Assembly: GCA_021234155.1 (NCBI GenBank)
Contig: JAJEKV010000071.1
Coordinates: forward strand, 186,001 to 250,000
DNA length: 64,000 nucleotides
Origin: Isoetes taiwanensis
Lineage: Eukaryota > Streptophyta > Lycopodiopsida > Isoetales > Isoetaceae
Direction of reading: 5' to 3'
A program made the position numbers and the translations under genes. Under the pieces are notes generated by a model that did not search any database, was not told the origin of the DNA, and saw only the letters and a list, made by a program, of their open reading frames with translations. Of the stretch, positions 30,590 to 41,007 are shown piece after piece (within the stretch, counting starts at the first letter, position 1; the number at the start of each line of letters is the position of its first letter).

Positions 30590-32180
30590 ATTAGTCGACT
30601 TCAAGAGCTCCCAAGTTCTATCACTTGGAGAGTAACCTTCCCAATCGACAAAGTAATACAATCATCGACGAAGAAACTTGGAGTCCAAAACTTCTCGAAC
30701 CTCGAACTCCTCATGATCATCAATTTCTACTAGTGGTGGCTACTCCAAAGTATCTGACCATAGGTGAATCATGGCAAGCCTGGAGAACCCGAAGCCTAGA
30801 AGCACCATCGGGCACATATAGAAGCCCATCACGGAGCAGGAATCCATCTCGAACCTCAAAATGATCATATCTCGACGCATTTCTTGAGAAGATGATGCTA
30901 GCCGAGGTGTGAGAATACATCTTGAGTGGATCAGCGGGCAATGCTTTCCGAGCACTCCAACAAGGCAGTATCATGAGTCTCTTGAACAAAGTAAGAGCCA
31001 TGTGCCGGAACCGACAGTTCTAAAATAACTCGTGATTCTCGATAAAGTAGATTCCAGTTTGGACTCAAGCTAGAGCCGCCGAGACAAAGGCATTGAGCTT
31101 CCCCAGAGGATCCGTGATTGCGGATCACGAAATCAACACGAGATAATACTTGAGTATGCCAACGCCCGCCGCTTTCGGCGGTGAAAATACCCAAAAAGAT
31201 TTCGATCATTCAGATATAGGCGGATCTTATAAGGAGATCCCTCCGAAATGTCTCCACTCCTGAAAGAATTCACTATCGCCAACAACTCCTTGTCATAAAT
31301 GGGATAGTTGATTTCAGCAGCCTGAAACTTCCGTGAGTGATAGGCGATTGGATGCAATTCATGGTCCTCCCCATCCTGTGACAGTATCCTACCAAGAGCA
31401 AAATTAGAAGCATCTGCTTCGATAACATATGGGCGCAAAGGATCTGCATGAGCAAGAACTGGCGCCATGGTAAAGTATGCTCAGGTAACGGCGATTCCGC
31501 CCACACTCCATTCAAATGGCACGCCCTTAGCAGGTGAGGTGCGGGTAAGAAGGATAATCTCCAAATAATCCCGAATGAAACGCCGATATAAATTGGCAAA
31601 CCCAAGAAAACACTGAACATCTCGAACGGATGAAGGTGTTTGTCACTCCAAAATAGTGCTGACCTTTTTGGGATCCATAGAGACTCCATGTGGAGTGATA
31701 TGATAGCCAAGAAACTCCATATTCTCCTGCTCCAACTGACACTTCTCAAGTTTGGCATATAACCCGTGCTCACGAAGCTTCTGAAGGACATGTCGAACAT
31801 GCCTCTCATGTTCTTCGAGAGTTTTAGAATAATAAGAATATCATCCAAATAGATGATACCAAAAGTGTCTAAGAAATCTCGAAAGACATCATTGGCCATA
31901 TGCTGGAATACTGCTAGAGTATTGGGTAAGTCCAAACGACATAACTGTGTACTCAAAATGGTCATACCGAGTACGAAAAGATGTTTTCTATTCATCACCC
32001 TCCCCAGATCCGGATAAGATTGTAGGCACCTCGAAGATCAATCTTACTCCAAACCTACTCTGATATCAAATGTATCATTTATAACCGACATGCCCTTAAT
32101 CAACTAGGCAAAACTCTCTAGATGTATGAGTAGTCACTCTTATCCATTTATGCCAATGTCTTGGGAATGCCCCACAAGCA
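30590..32180 (-). pseudogene. Chromovirus pol: RT, RNase H, integrase zinc domain and chromodomain, integrase core lost
   Basis: From high to low coordinate: KIDLRGAYNLIRI near 32,040; AVFQHMANDVFRDFLDTFGI then IYLDDILI (about 31,900-31,840, the (F/Y)xDD polymerase site); YIEADAS-like VIEADASNFALG with SRKFQAAEINYPIYDKELLA (RNase H, 31,440-31,290); LLYVPDGASRLRVLQACHDS (end of the integrase zinc domain, about 30,800); then VREVLDSKFL and YYFVDWEGYSPSDRTWE (about 30,590-30,710), a chromodomain. Chromodomains tether integration to marked chromatin. The catalytic D,D-35-E integrase core is missing between the last two. Several frame changes; inactive. Confidence 0.8.
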
Positions 32181-33056
32181 CATTCAAGGATCAAATACGC
32201 GAGCGATCAACCATGGGCCCGTTACAACTGCTTTGAATTGATGTTCCTTGCAGCCCGCGAAGGCTTGTGCAATACCCTTCGCCAGAATATCTTGGGATGA
32301 TCCAGGAGGTAGAACATTTCTCGCTGATGTTCCGCAATGTACCTAGCTTTTTTTCCCTTGAGAATAGTACATTATTGTCTGATCGCAAGCGAGCGTAATG
32401 CTGGGTCAATGACTTTCGAAGCCAAGGTCTGAGCTCCCTATATTCGCCATAAAACCATTAGTTGGCGGGAAAGGTTGTAGCTTTCAAAGGCCGCTATGGG
32501 CAGCTTCTCCCAAAGCATCTGGTAACAGCAGCCATAGGCACATTAATTAATTGGGCAGTCCATTGTTGTAGCATGTGGAGCTGCAGTATTTCCTTTATGT
32601 CAGTCGTGGCCATCTCAGCATAGGCCTTTGGATGATCGTAATCTAAGTGCAGCTGAGGCACATGGGGCATTGGAGCAATGGGCATGCTAACACTCTGCCA
32701 ATTCACATGCATGAGAATGGATTGGTAGTCAGAATCAACTTCTTCATCTCTACTAGTTGTACCAATGCGAAGGTGGGTAAGCAGGCGCAGATCTTGCTTT
32801 ACCCGCAGTACATAGTCAACAACACTAGAGCCACCGCCATGGTTCTCTTGTCTACAAGTGTAGCTGCTAGAGAATGACCATTGTGCTAGTCCATTGCAAT
32901 TTATCAAGTCGAAGATATTGCACAGCTGAAGAATTACCTGCCATAGCGCGTGACTTGGTTGTCATCCAATGCGCGTGGCCAAGCCACCTCTAGGGGGTGC
33001 AGGTATAGCACATCCTCTGCCAAGGAGTCGAATTTCATGAGTTGTTCTATCCCCGT
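32181..33056 (-). other. Unassigned stretch, probably upstream part of the chromovirus relic
   Basis: On the reverse strand a frame gives QDILAKGIAQAFAGCKEHQF and VVTGPWLIARVF, and 32,494-32,907 is open for 137 codons. I recognise no family. The lower end passes into RT, so it may be the decayed protease-to-RT part of that copy. The upper border is the left end of the DIRS element. Confidence 0.3.
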
Positions 33057-33190
33057 AATAGCATCGATCCGAGCCATCGGATCGCCATTCTGGGAAGGGA
33101 CGAGCTACTATATAAGGCCATTTCCTCTTTCGGACCAGTTATCGGCGTCTTCTCACAGCAGCTCTTCTTCTATTCTCATTGCTTCAATGG
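33057..33190 (+). repeat. DIRS repeat A1 (left end)
   Basis: Begins AATAGCATCGATCCGAGCC and ends TTCTTCTATTCTCATTGCTTC. About 80% identical to A2 at 40,078-40,207. It contains CTATATAAGG (about 33,108), a plausible TATA box for the element transcript. Confidence 0.8.
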
Positions 33191-36100
33191 CTCTTCGATC
33201 CATGGATTTTCTCTCAAGCTTCTCTTTCGGCTCCTGTCTCCATGTCCTCGCCACCGGCATCTTCCACGCGAGTTTTCTTATCCTTCTTTGGAAGGTACGC
33301 CTTCTTCCTTTCCTGCTCGTTATATCTGAAATTTCTCATCGTTAGTCTTGTGGATCTCGTTGTTCTATTGTTTCCCTTGCTCGCATGGCTTGTTGATGTA
33401 TTTGCATGTTGAATCCTTGGGATGGGCTGTTGGATCTTTGCAAGACGAGTTTGCAGTTTTGATGTCATTATGGTTTAAGTTTGAAGTGGGTGTTTTGCAT
33501 TGTTAGGATATGATGGTTTCGTTTTCTCTTTGGTTTTATTGGTTGCTCTCTGTTGGGTATTACTGCCCGGTTCTTGTTCAATCTTCTGATTTCGCCCTTG
33601 CTTATCTCCTTTGGTTCGGTTTCTCTCTCTCTAACCCATTTTCCGGCTTGAGCCTATCAGCGGATCCGCCATCAGTCCTTCTGGCTCTTAGTTTGCATCC
33701 TCGAATTTACCCCATATGCTGCTCCAGTCCTGCCGAGTTGGTTGCTCTCTGACTTGATTGTGTTTTCCGCTCTCTTATCCAAGCTCTTCGCTTGTCTTGC
33801 TGACCCTTAGCCTGCGCTCTCAAAGTTTTCCTTTTTTACTTCTTCTTATCCTTTTTGTCTGTAGGTCCTCTGTTTTCTCCTTGATTTAGGTTCGATTTAG
33901 CACAACCCTGCTGTCACATCGCCCTATTCCCTTCTTCTGTCGATTTGCTCCCTCCTTGACAGGCCCCGGGTGTTTTGGCACCTTCTTAGGCGGATGGGTG
34001 TTGTTTGACTCCACCACCCATTGGCATGCGGTGGAAGCCCGGCTTTTCTTTCATACTGCTGGCGAACCCGATCCGATAGCTCTGCTCTATCTATGGTATG
34101 TTTTCCTTCAATTCCCCAGTCTTTACTGTTGTAATTACGGCTCTTCTTCTTTAAGGCCCTCTATTTTTATCGGATTTGGGTTGCAGGTCATACATTGCAT
34201 GCTTTTCCTTCACTCGCTTGCATGTATTTTTCTCCATTCATCCTCTCCTCTGGTTCCTACTCGTTGCTCTTTAATATGTTACCCTTACGGTTCCTTTTCC
34301 ACGGTCTTGTTTTCCACTATTGCTTCATTTCCATTCCCTTTGTTGGTCTTTGCAGGCTCGATGTCATTCCCTTGCCCCTTTGTTCCATCACGATCTTCCA
34401 GTTGGTTTTTTCCTCCTTGCACCTCAGGGGATTGCTATGACAACCCACCATCTTTATATATCCCATTTTGGGCGCATTGCATCCTCGGCTCTCAATGCCT
34501 TACAGGTTGAGCAGGCGGACGTTGGTGGCCTGCGGAGTTCTTCCGGGCGGCAACGCTATGCATCCTTTTTGCCATACGTAAAGGTCGATTATTCCGCTCC
34601 TATAGACTTCTAGACCCGGCTCGTGCTCATTCGTTTGGGAACGTTATTCTACTATGGGGGTTTTTCATCGCCGCCCCATTTAGTTCGCCTTGAATTTTTT
34701 CTCATCAACAATGTATCCCCCCCACGTTTCCCACTTATCCGGCGATTTCTTTGGGATTGATAGCGTGATTGTCCTTGCCTTTGGGCGGCGGTTTTGCTCT
34801 GTGCTGTGGCGTCATCTAGATGTCGACACCCTCTGCTGAATAATATGGAATAAAGCATTTGTTTTATGTCCCTTTTCATGTTTTTGGATCCCAAACATTC
34901 TAATGATGAGGTTTTATTGTGGGTTCCTACGTGTTTTTTCTTTTTTTCCATGAGGGGGTTGACTATTTATCTGTTGTTGTTATTATGTATAAGGCAACTA
35001 GGGGATTTTGTAATAAGCGGGTGGTTCTTGACTCGGATGTATATCTTTTCGTGTGTTACTTTTACATTTTTCGTTTTAAGTTGACCATGTGGTTTTTCTA
35101 TATGTGACATTATCTTATGAATTTTATGCTTTCCCATGGTTGTTTCGGATTTTTATCCTTTGCAATTGTGTTTTTATATTGGATTTTGATGCACCGCACT
35201 ATTCAATGGTTGTATGCACTATTAGCGTTGCTTTTTCTTGTTTATGTTCTGGCCATGGTTTACCATGGTTTCATTTCCTTTTATTGCCTATATCATGTTT
35301 TTGATTCTGCCACCTTTGTGGCTTTGTGATTTATTGACAACTATATGCCAGGTTGCACTTTGTCTTTTTTACGTCTATGCATTTTCCACATTACCATGGG
35401 TAGGTTTTTCCTCTTAATCTTATTGCCGCGGTTATTTATCATTCTTTATCATTATTCATCATTCCTGTTGATCACTTGGGGGATTGCATAGACGTGGGCC
35501 TCATTTTATTCACTATATGCATTAACTCGGTTGTTTTTCTTCTCGTGTTCAAACGTTGTTTTTTCCTTGTTTTATGCATACGGGACATTCCCAGGGTTTC
35601 ATTTTTCTTTGTCATGTTATTGTCTATGAGGTGTTTTTGTCCGCCATATGCATGGTTGCACTTTGTTTTTTTTGCCGTGTATGCAGCTTACACACTTCCT
35701 TAGGTTGAAGATTTTCTTCGTGCCCACTGCCTTATGTATCAAGCTATTCCCATTCCCACTCCCTTTGAGGATTGCATAGTTGTTGCATTTACATGCATCC
35801 CACCTTCGATTAACATGGTTTTTGTTTTCTTCGCTATTGTCGTTCTCAAATTTGGCGGCGAGGGCGCCTTCTTCGGAGCTAAATCATCGTGGAGGGCTTG
35901 ACTTGTTTGTTGTGGGGCGACCTTTTCTCAAATCTCGTGGTGGCCAGGCTTTTCTCCGTGTTTTGTTCTCCTAATGTACTCAGGTCAGCGTCAGGTCATG
36001 GCAGGCACTTCCCGGCTCACTTCTCCCTCGGCTTCACTTTCTCCTCATACGGCTGGCTCGTGCAGTTCCTCAAATCAGCAACTGACTTCCTCTCGCTTGA

Positions 36101-37090
36101 GCGGACTCTTGGACCCCGAGGTTTCCCTTTCTCCTCACCACCGCCTCTCATTTTAGTTTTATTCTATTTTTCACGGGTCCCCTCGGCCCTTTCTTCCTCC
36201 CTTTTCTCTTCTCTAGCCGGTGCCTTTCCTTTCTTCTCCACTCGGATGGCTCCTCTTTTCTCTTCCTCTTGCACGCATGCACTTCTGCCTCGGCCTTGCA
36301 GTTTCTTCCGCTCCGGTTTCTCACAGGTCTACCCAATTCTTGCGCAGGCTGTGACAGCGGGCCTCGAGACACTCCAAACATTGATGACCCAGGTTGTCGG
36401 TTTCGGGCCAAGCTTGAGCATCTCCAGCAGGACATTAGCGAGCGGGCCGCTTTCGCCCTACACCTTCTTTTGACCCTTTGACTCCATGCGACATTACTGA
36501 GTTTGCATACGCTATGGACACTTTCGTTTCGATGGATTCACGGCCGTCTTGCTATGTTGAAGGGCGCCATTCCCGGACGATGTCTTTGCCGGATGGTGGA
36601 AGAAGATGGCGTTTTGGGATCAAAGAGATGAAATTTGTCCTTATGGCTGATCAACATGGATCACGGCGGTCGCTTTGCAATAAGCGAAGTCCCTAGTTTG
36701 AACTTTCTTGAGACCCGGGCAAGCGCAGCGCATCGGGCTAAAATTAAGCCCCGCCCTATCTCGTGCTTCGCGCCGCGTTACCTTCATGCGCCACTTTTCT
36801 TCTTCTACTTCTTCTCCTGCCAATCCCTCCGCCCTTATTTGTACTTTTTTTGTGCTCATTCCGACCTGCCTTCGAAAAATTGTTTTCGTCGCTAGTTCTT
36901 CTATAACGTCGTTCCTCCTTTTTCTCCGCCATTTCCTCAATCTGTACCTCTCAACCCCACTCCTTTGATGGCTTTTCCTCCGCAGCCACATCATCCGACC
37001 CTTCCTCCACCTGCATTGCCTCAGCCTTGGTCTTCTTGAGCCGTTTTAGTTGTTCTTCACTATGTGTTGTATTTCTTTTTGATCATTAAT
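33191..37090 (+). other. DIRS 5' region, pyrimidine-rich, possible gag-like part
   Basis: Several open frames occur (for example 33,956-34,510, 184 codons; 35,889-36,473, 194 codons). None shows a motif I know, and all are dominated by Ser, Phe, Leu and Pro because the + strand is strongly T/C-rich. In other DIRS elements this position holds a gag-like ORF. Here I can only say the position fits. Confidence 0.35.
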
Positions 37091-37092
37091 AA

Positions 37093-38960
37093 ATGATATT
37101 ATTTTCTGACGGGTCTCTTTTTGCAGATTGCCAAGTTTTTACCTCTCTTTTACCCCATCTCCCCTTTGATCCTGTGGCTCTCGATTCCTACTATGTTACC
37201 TTATCTGTGCATGGGCGTCTCCTTGCATTTTTACCTTCTTGGCACTCTATCTCTGCCAATCCTCTTGTATTGTCTTGGATCCAGTATGGTTATGCTCTTC
37301 CTTGGGCCCAGGGACCTCCACCTCAACCATTTCTTCGCCCCAACCTTTCCTCTGTCGTCACATATTCCTTTTTTGGATTCTGCCATTCAAGACCTTTTCG
37401 TTAGGGTGCTTTATGCGGGGTCCCATCTTGTCCCTTTTACTCTCCCCTTGGCGTTGTGATAAAGGCGACCACAAGTTCCGTTTGATTCTAGACTTAGCTA
37501 TCTTAACTCCTTTTTATGCGTTCCTTCTTTTTAGATTTAAGAGTTGCTTTCTAATGCTTTGTCCCGTCCTTCAACCCGGATTTTTCTCTTTACGTTGGAT
37601 CTGAAATCCGGTTACCATCATGTTCCCATCTGGCCTCCTCATCACACTTTTTTGGGTTTTCAGTTTGACTACCACTTTTTTGTCTTCACTATGCTACCTT
37701 TTGGCCTGGCCTCTGCTCCTTTTGTCTTTACCAAATTGATGGCGGTTAATTACGCCATTGGAGAGTAGGTGATACGTTTGCACCCCTTATATGGATGATT
37801 TCCTTTTTTAACACTTTCAAAGATGACCCTAGTTCTCTTCAACATCGCATCATTTCTGATTTGCAATATCTTTGGTTTTCTCATTGCTTGGCCTAAATGT
37901 AGTCTGCGTTTGTCACCGCAATTTTCCTCGGATTTCTCCTTGATGCTTCTGCTATGGTTATTTGCCTATCTTCCAAGAAATTAACCAAGTTTTTCACCTC
38001 TCCTCTTCAAGGTCTTTCCTCTTTCTCATCTTACATCACGTCACCTCGCCAAATTCTTGGGTTTTCTCCAGTCCCTTCGCATTGTTTTCGGTTCCCTTGT
38101 CTCCGCTTTAACCTTCTTTTCTTATCGCCTTATTCAACCTTGTCACTAGGATGCCCCTATTTCTTTATCCTCTTTAGCCCGCATGGAATTTGTATTATGA
38201 ATCCGTCGCCTCTTCTTTGAGTTTTAACCCCCTGTTCCCCCCCAAGCGTCCTTCTGTATCATCCTTGGTTTCGGCGCCCAATTCATTTTGGTTGGGGGGG
38301 TGGCTCCTTCTCCCGGGACAGGGCAGCTTGAATTTTTGTTGGCCTTTTCGAATCGGAACTTTCTCATTCTTCCACTTGGCGGCACTCTTAGCTTTTCTAT
38401 CAAGTTTTCTTTCGGCCTTTTTCTCCATGCTTTCGCTGGTCAGCGTGCGTGGGGATAATTTGAATGTTGCCACCATTCTCCAAAAAGGGGCTCCTCTTAA
38501 GATATTTATTTTCTCACCTTAGAGATCTTCCTCCTTTGTTTCACTTTTCCATCTCCTTGGGCTGTCCATAAATTCAGCTCCCAAAGCGAATGGGCCGATT
38601 ATCTTTCTCGCCTTCCTCAATCTGATGAGTTTGCCGCTAGCGCCCGTGGTGTTTTCGCTATATTAATTCTTTGTGGGGCCCGCATCATGTTGATCGTTTT
38701 GCCTCTCCCCTTAACCACAACCGTTTATAATACTCGGTTAGCATATCCGCGCTTGCATTCCCCGATTCTTTTACTTATGATTGGCACCTCTTTAACAATT
38801 TTTGTTTTCCTCAGCCCTCCTTAGTTGGCGTTTTTTACACCATGCGGCGTGGTCATGCTCGTATTACTCGGTGGTTCTTCATTGGCATACGCACCATGGT
38901 GGCCCTTGCTCGCCGGGATCGGCGTGGGCATCTTTATTAAAGAATTTATGTTTTTGATGC
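37093..38960 (+). pseudogene. DIRS reverse transcriptase and RNase H, frameshifted
   Basis: The order of blocks follows DIRS polyproteins. HGRLLAFLPSWHSISANPLVL, then WIQYGYALP, is at 37,200-37,300. KFRLILDL is at 37,470. LFTLDLKSGYHHVPI is at 37,590-37,630, then MLPFGLASAPFVFTKLM at 37,690-37,740, the FTxLPFGLxxAPxxFTK block typical of DIRS rather than LTR elements. A degenerate Y-x-DD segment is at 37,785. FLGFLLDA is at 37,930, and LGFLQSLRIVFG in a shifted frame at 38,050. GDNLNVATILQKG (RNase H end) is at 38,450. SEWADYLSRLPQSDEF is at 38,585, followed by SLWGPHHVDRFASPLNHN in shifted frame and APWWPLLAGIG at 38,890, the characteristic WGPHTVDRFAS region. Several frame changes; inactive. 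Confidence 0.85.
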
Positions 38961-38999
38961 ATTTTGGTTTGGCTTTTATTGCCCCATATATCGGCAACC

Positions 39000-40032
39000 T
39001 TTGCTCAATGCGCGTCATGTAGCTCTTTATGTTTTTCGTTGTCGAATTTTGAACAAAGTTAACATGGTTTTATGTTGTTTGTGGCGGCTACCTCTCTCTG
39101 CTCACTCCCGAGGGAGGTCTCCTTTCCTTGTTCCTTCGACTTTATCTTTGGTCTTTTCCTCCGCCCCATCTACTCTCGGCTTACATGGCTATGTTCGCCC
39201 GCTTTGTTGCCAATTGCCGTCGCATCTTTGTTTCCCTATCTCCACTTCCTCCCTTTGTCGTTGCGGCATTTTTAAGCCTCTCTTCATCAGCCTCATATGT
39301 CCCCTCGTCCATTACTTTCCCGGCCGACCATATCTTCTTCCATCAAATTTTCAACCTTCCATCTCCCGCCATTTTACCTTTACGTAAGTTGGCTCGTCAG
39401 TCCACCTCTGCCCCCTGGTACCTTTCTTCCTCTCCTCCCTCGGCATATGCAGCTCTTGTTCTCTCCCTTGGCGCATCCCACGGCTCCATTTCCCTCATTT
39501 GGCCCTTTTGCCCTCGTCATGCTTCCACTGCTTTGCTTTGCGCATCTCGGGGCCCACTGCCCTCAATTGCGTGATCTTTCTTTTTCATTTGTCTCCGTTG
39601 ATGTTTCTTATTACGCCATTCTGGCAGAGACCAACACGTGATCGCCACAATTTTTCTTAGCTTCAAACTGCCCGGGTATTTCATACGCCCGTCACTATCC
39701 TTCAGCGCCTCATTTCCACCGGTTCTTATTATCTCCTCGATCCTCCGTCCGGCTGCCCTCTTTTTCGTTCCTCTCCTTCCTCTCGTCCCTTATCCTATCC
39801 CCCGTCATGGTGGAGGAGTGTCTTCGCTATCGGCGGATCCATCCCAATATGGTACACACATCACGCTTTCGTGGTGGCGGGGGCCTGCGGCGAAGCTAGC
39901 GGCTTCGGGGTTCCACATGATCGCTGCCCTCCGCGATGCATTTGGCGCTCCTCTTCTTCTCATTTCCAAGCTACGTGCCGACCCAACTCAACACTTGAAG
40001 GTTTCGGCGGCCAGGCTTATAGTTGAGGAAGT
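39000..40032 (+). pseudogene. Possible DIRS tyrosine recombinase, decayed
   Basis: DIRS elements carry a tyrosine recombinase after RT/RNase H, and this is the only place left for it. Open frames (39,128-39,574; 39,638-40,042) cover it. CFAHLGAHCPQLRDLSFSFV (about 39,530-39,590) is reminiscent of the LR-x-x-E-LxxL-x-x-x-DI box. THITLSWWRGPAAKLAASG (about 39,850-39,905) sits where the HxxR box should be. The call rests on position and weak resemblance. Confidence 0.45.
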
Positions 40033-40039
40033 TCTGCGG

Positions 40040-40077
40040 TAGTCGGCGGTTTTGTATCTCTTGGAGGTCCCTTCCCA
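40040..40077 (+). repeat. DIRS repeat B1 (internal)
   Basis: CGGTTTTGTATCTCTTGG... to CCCTTCCCA, matching B2 at 40,969-41,007 in about 31 of 38 positions. It is joined directly to A2. Confidence 0.75.
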
Positions 40078-40207
40078 TAATAGCATCGATCGAGCCATCG
40101 GATTCGCCGATATTGGGAAGGGGCCGAGCTGACCATTTCCTCTTTGGGACCCGGTTATCAGTGTTCTCATAAAGGCTGACTCTTCTTCTATTCTCGTTGC
40201 TTCCCTT
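40078..40207 (+). repeat. DIRS repeat A2 (internal)
   Basis: Starts TAATAGCATCGATCGAGCC; the diverged copy of A1. The B1/A2 joint is flanked by inverted sites GTCCCTTCCCA (40,067-40,077) and TGGGAAGGGGCC (40,114-40,125). Confidence 0.8.
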
Positions 40208-40605
40208 CCTTCCCGCCCTGCTGCGTGGGGGCATGAGTCTTTTTCATTTATATTTCTTGTTCATGCACTCTTTGTTGTTCTCCCCTTTTGGGTATTGCTA
40301 TTATCATGTTTTCTTTTCATCGGCATCCTGCCGCCTTATTCTCAACCTGCGGGTGATGCTGTTTATTTCCACCTCGAGGGTGATGCATATTTTCACATAA
40401 TGGTTCTCCACCCGTTGGGTGATGCTTTTCCACCCTATGGGTGATGCTCTCTCTTTTCTGTTATGTTCTTTTTCATTTGCTTTCATCACTCATGTCTTGG
40501 GAACTTCTTGGTGCAGCTTGTTTCCTCATCGCCATGCATGTCTGCTTTCTCTAACCATTCATGGGTGTTTTTTAGGGGTTCTTTTGTGTTGCTTGTAGGA
40601 TTCCG

Positions 40606-40767
40606 CCATCTTCTGGGGTCCTGCTATATTTCTGTTCACCATCAACCCATCTCCTTCGGTTCTCCATGCGACACATTCGAGGTTTTCGCCGTCTTCTGGG
40701 GTCCTGCTATATTTGTGTTCGCCATCAGCCCATCTCTTTCCGTTCTCCAGGCAACACATTCAAGGTT
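40606..40767 (+). repeat. Tandem duplication of about 81 bp within the DIRS 3' region
   Basis: Two head-to-tail copies of a unit with CGCC(A/G)TCTTCTGGGGTCCTGC and later ACACATTC(A/G)AGGTT lie between A2 and B2. Non-coding. Just upstream, 40,370-40,450 holds three GGGTGATGC motifs. Confidence 0.7.
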
Positions 40768-40968
40768 GTTGGCGACCATTTCTCATTAGGGTTTTCCTCG
40801 AAAACCCAAAAGGGCGGGGTTTTTTATCCCGATGAGAAGTTATCGCCATTACCCTTCTATATTGCCTATGCGCATTTTCTGTTTGCGGGGTAGTCCGATA
40901 TTGTTCCTATGGTCGGCTACCTCTCTCTATTCTTCAAAACGTTGTATACTGTGATGAATGACAAGCCT

Positions 40969-41007
40969 GGCCGGTTTTGTGTCTCTTGTGAGTCCCTTCC
41001 CAGAATG
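40969..41007 (+). repeat. DIRS repeat B2 (right end)
   Basis: GGCCGGTTTTGTGTCTCTTG... to CCCTTCCCAGAAT, matching B1. The next base starts chromovirus RT sequence on the other strand. Confidence 0.75.

Larger units (their letters stand above)
33057..41007 (+). mobile_element. DIRS-type (tyrosine-recombinase) retrotransposon, 8.0 kb, split direct repeats
   Basis: The element codes for DIRS-like reverse transcriptase and RNase H (37.1-38.96 kb). It lacks LTRs and integrase. Its ends have the split-direct-repeat layout A1 - ORFs - B1 A2 - B2 known from PAT/kangaroo-type DIRS elements. A1 (33,057-33,190) equals A2 (40,078-40,207). B1 (40,040-40,077) equals B2 (40,969-41,007). Both outer ends carry AAT (33,057-33,059; 41,005-41,007), and B1/A2 meet at TAAT. 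There is no target duplication, as expected for recombinase-mediated entry. DIRS elements copy as circles and insert by site-specific recombination. All reading frames are broken. On its right it abuts a chromovirus RT. Confidence 0.85.

Noticed and set aside
32045-32070. Reverse-strand match to a tRNA-Met primer-binding site (ACTCTGATATCAAATGTATC)
   Set aside because: It aligns better as decayed chromovirus RT coding sequence that continues on both sides; no LTR borders it.
33956-36473. Long + strand frames rich in Phe, Leu, Ser that look like membrane proteins
   Set aside because: The strand is T/C-rich, which creates hydrophobic frames by chance; they lie inside the DIRS element and lack conserved motifs.
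38825-39022. Apparent membrane protein frame (GGSSLAYAPWWPLLAGIGVGI)
   Set aside because: It is the end of the DIRS RNase H region read in one frame; PWWPLL is a conserved part of that polyprotein.
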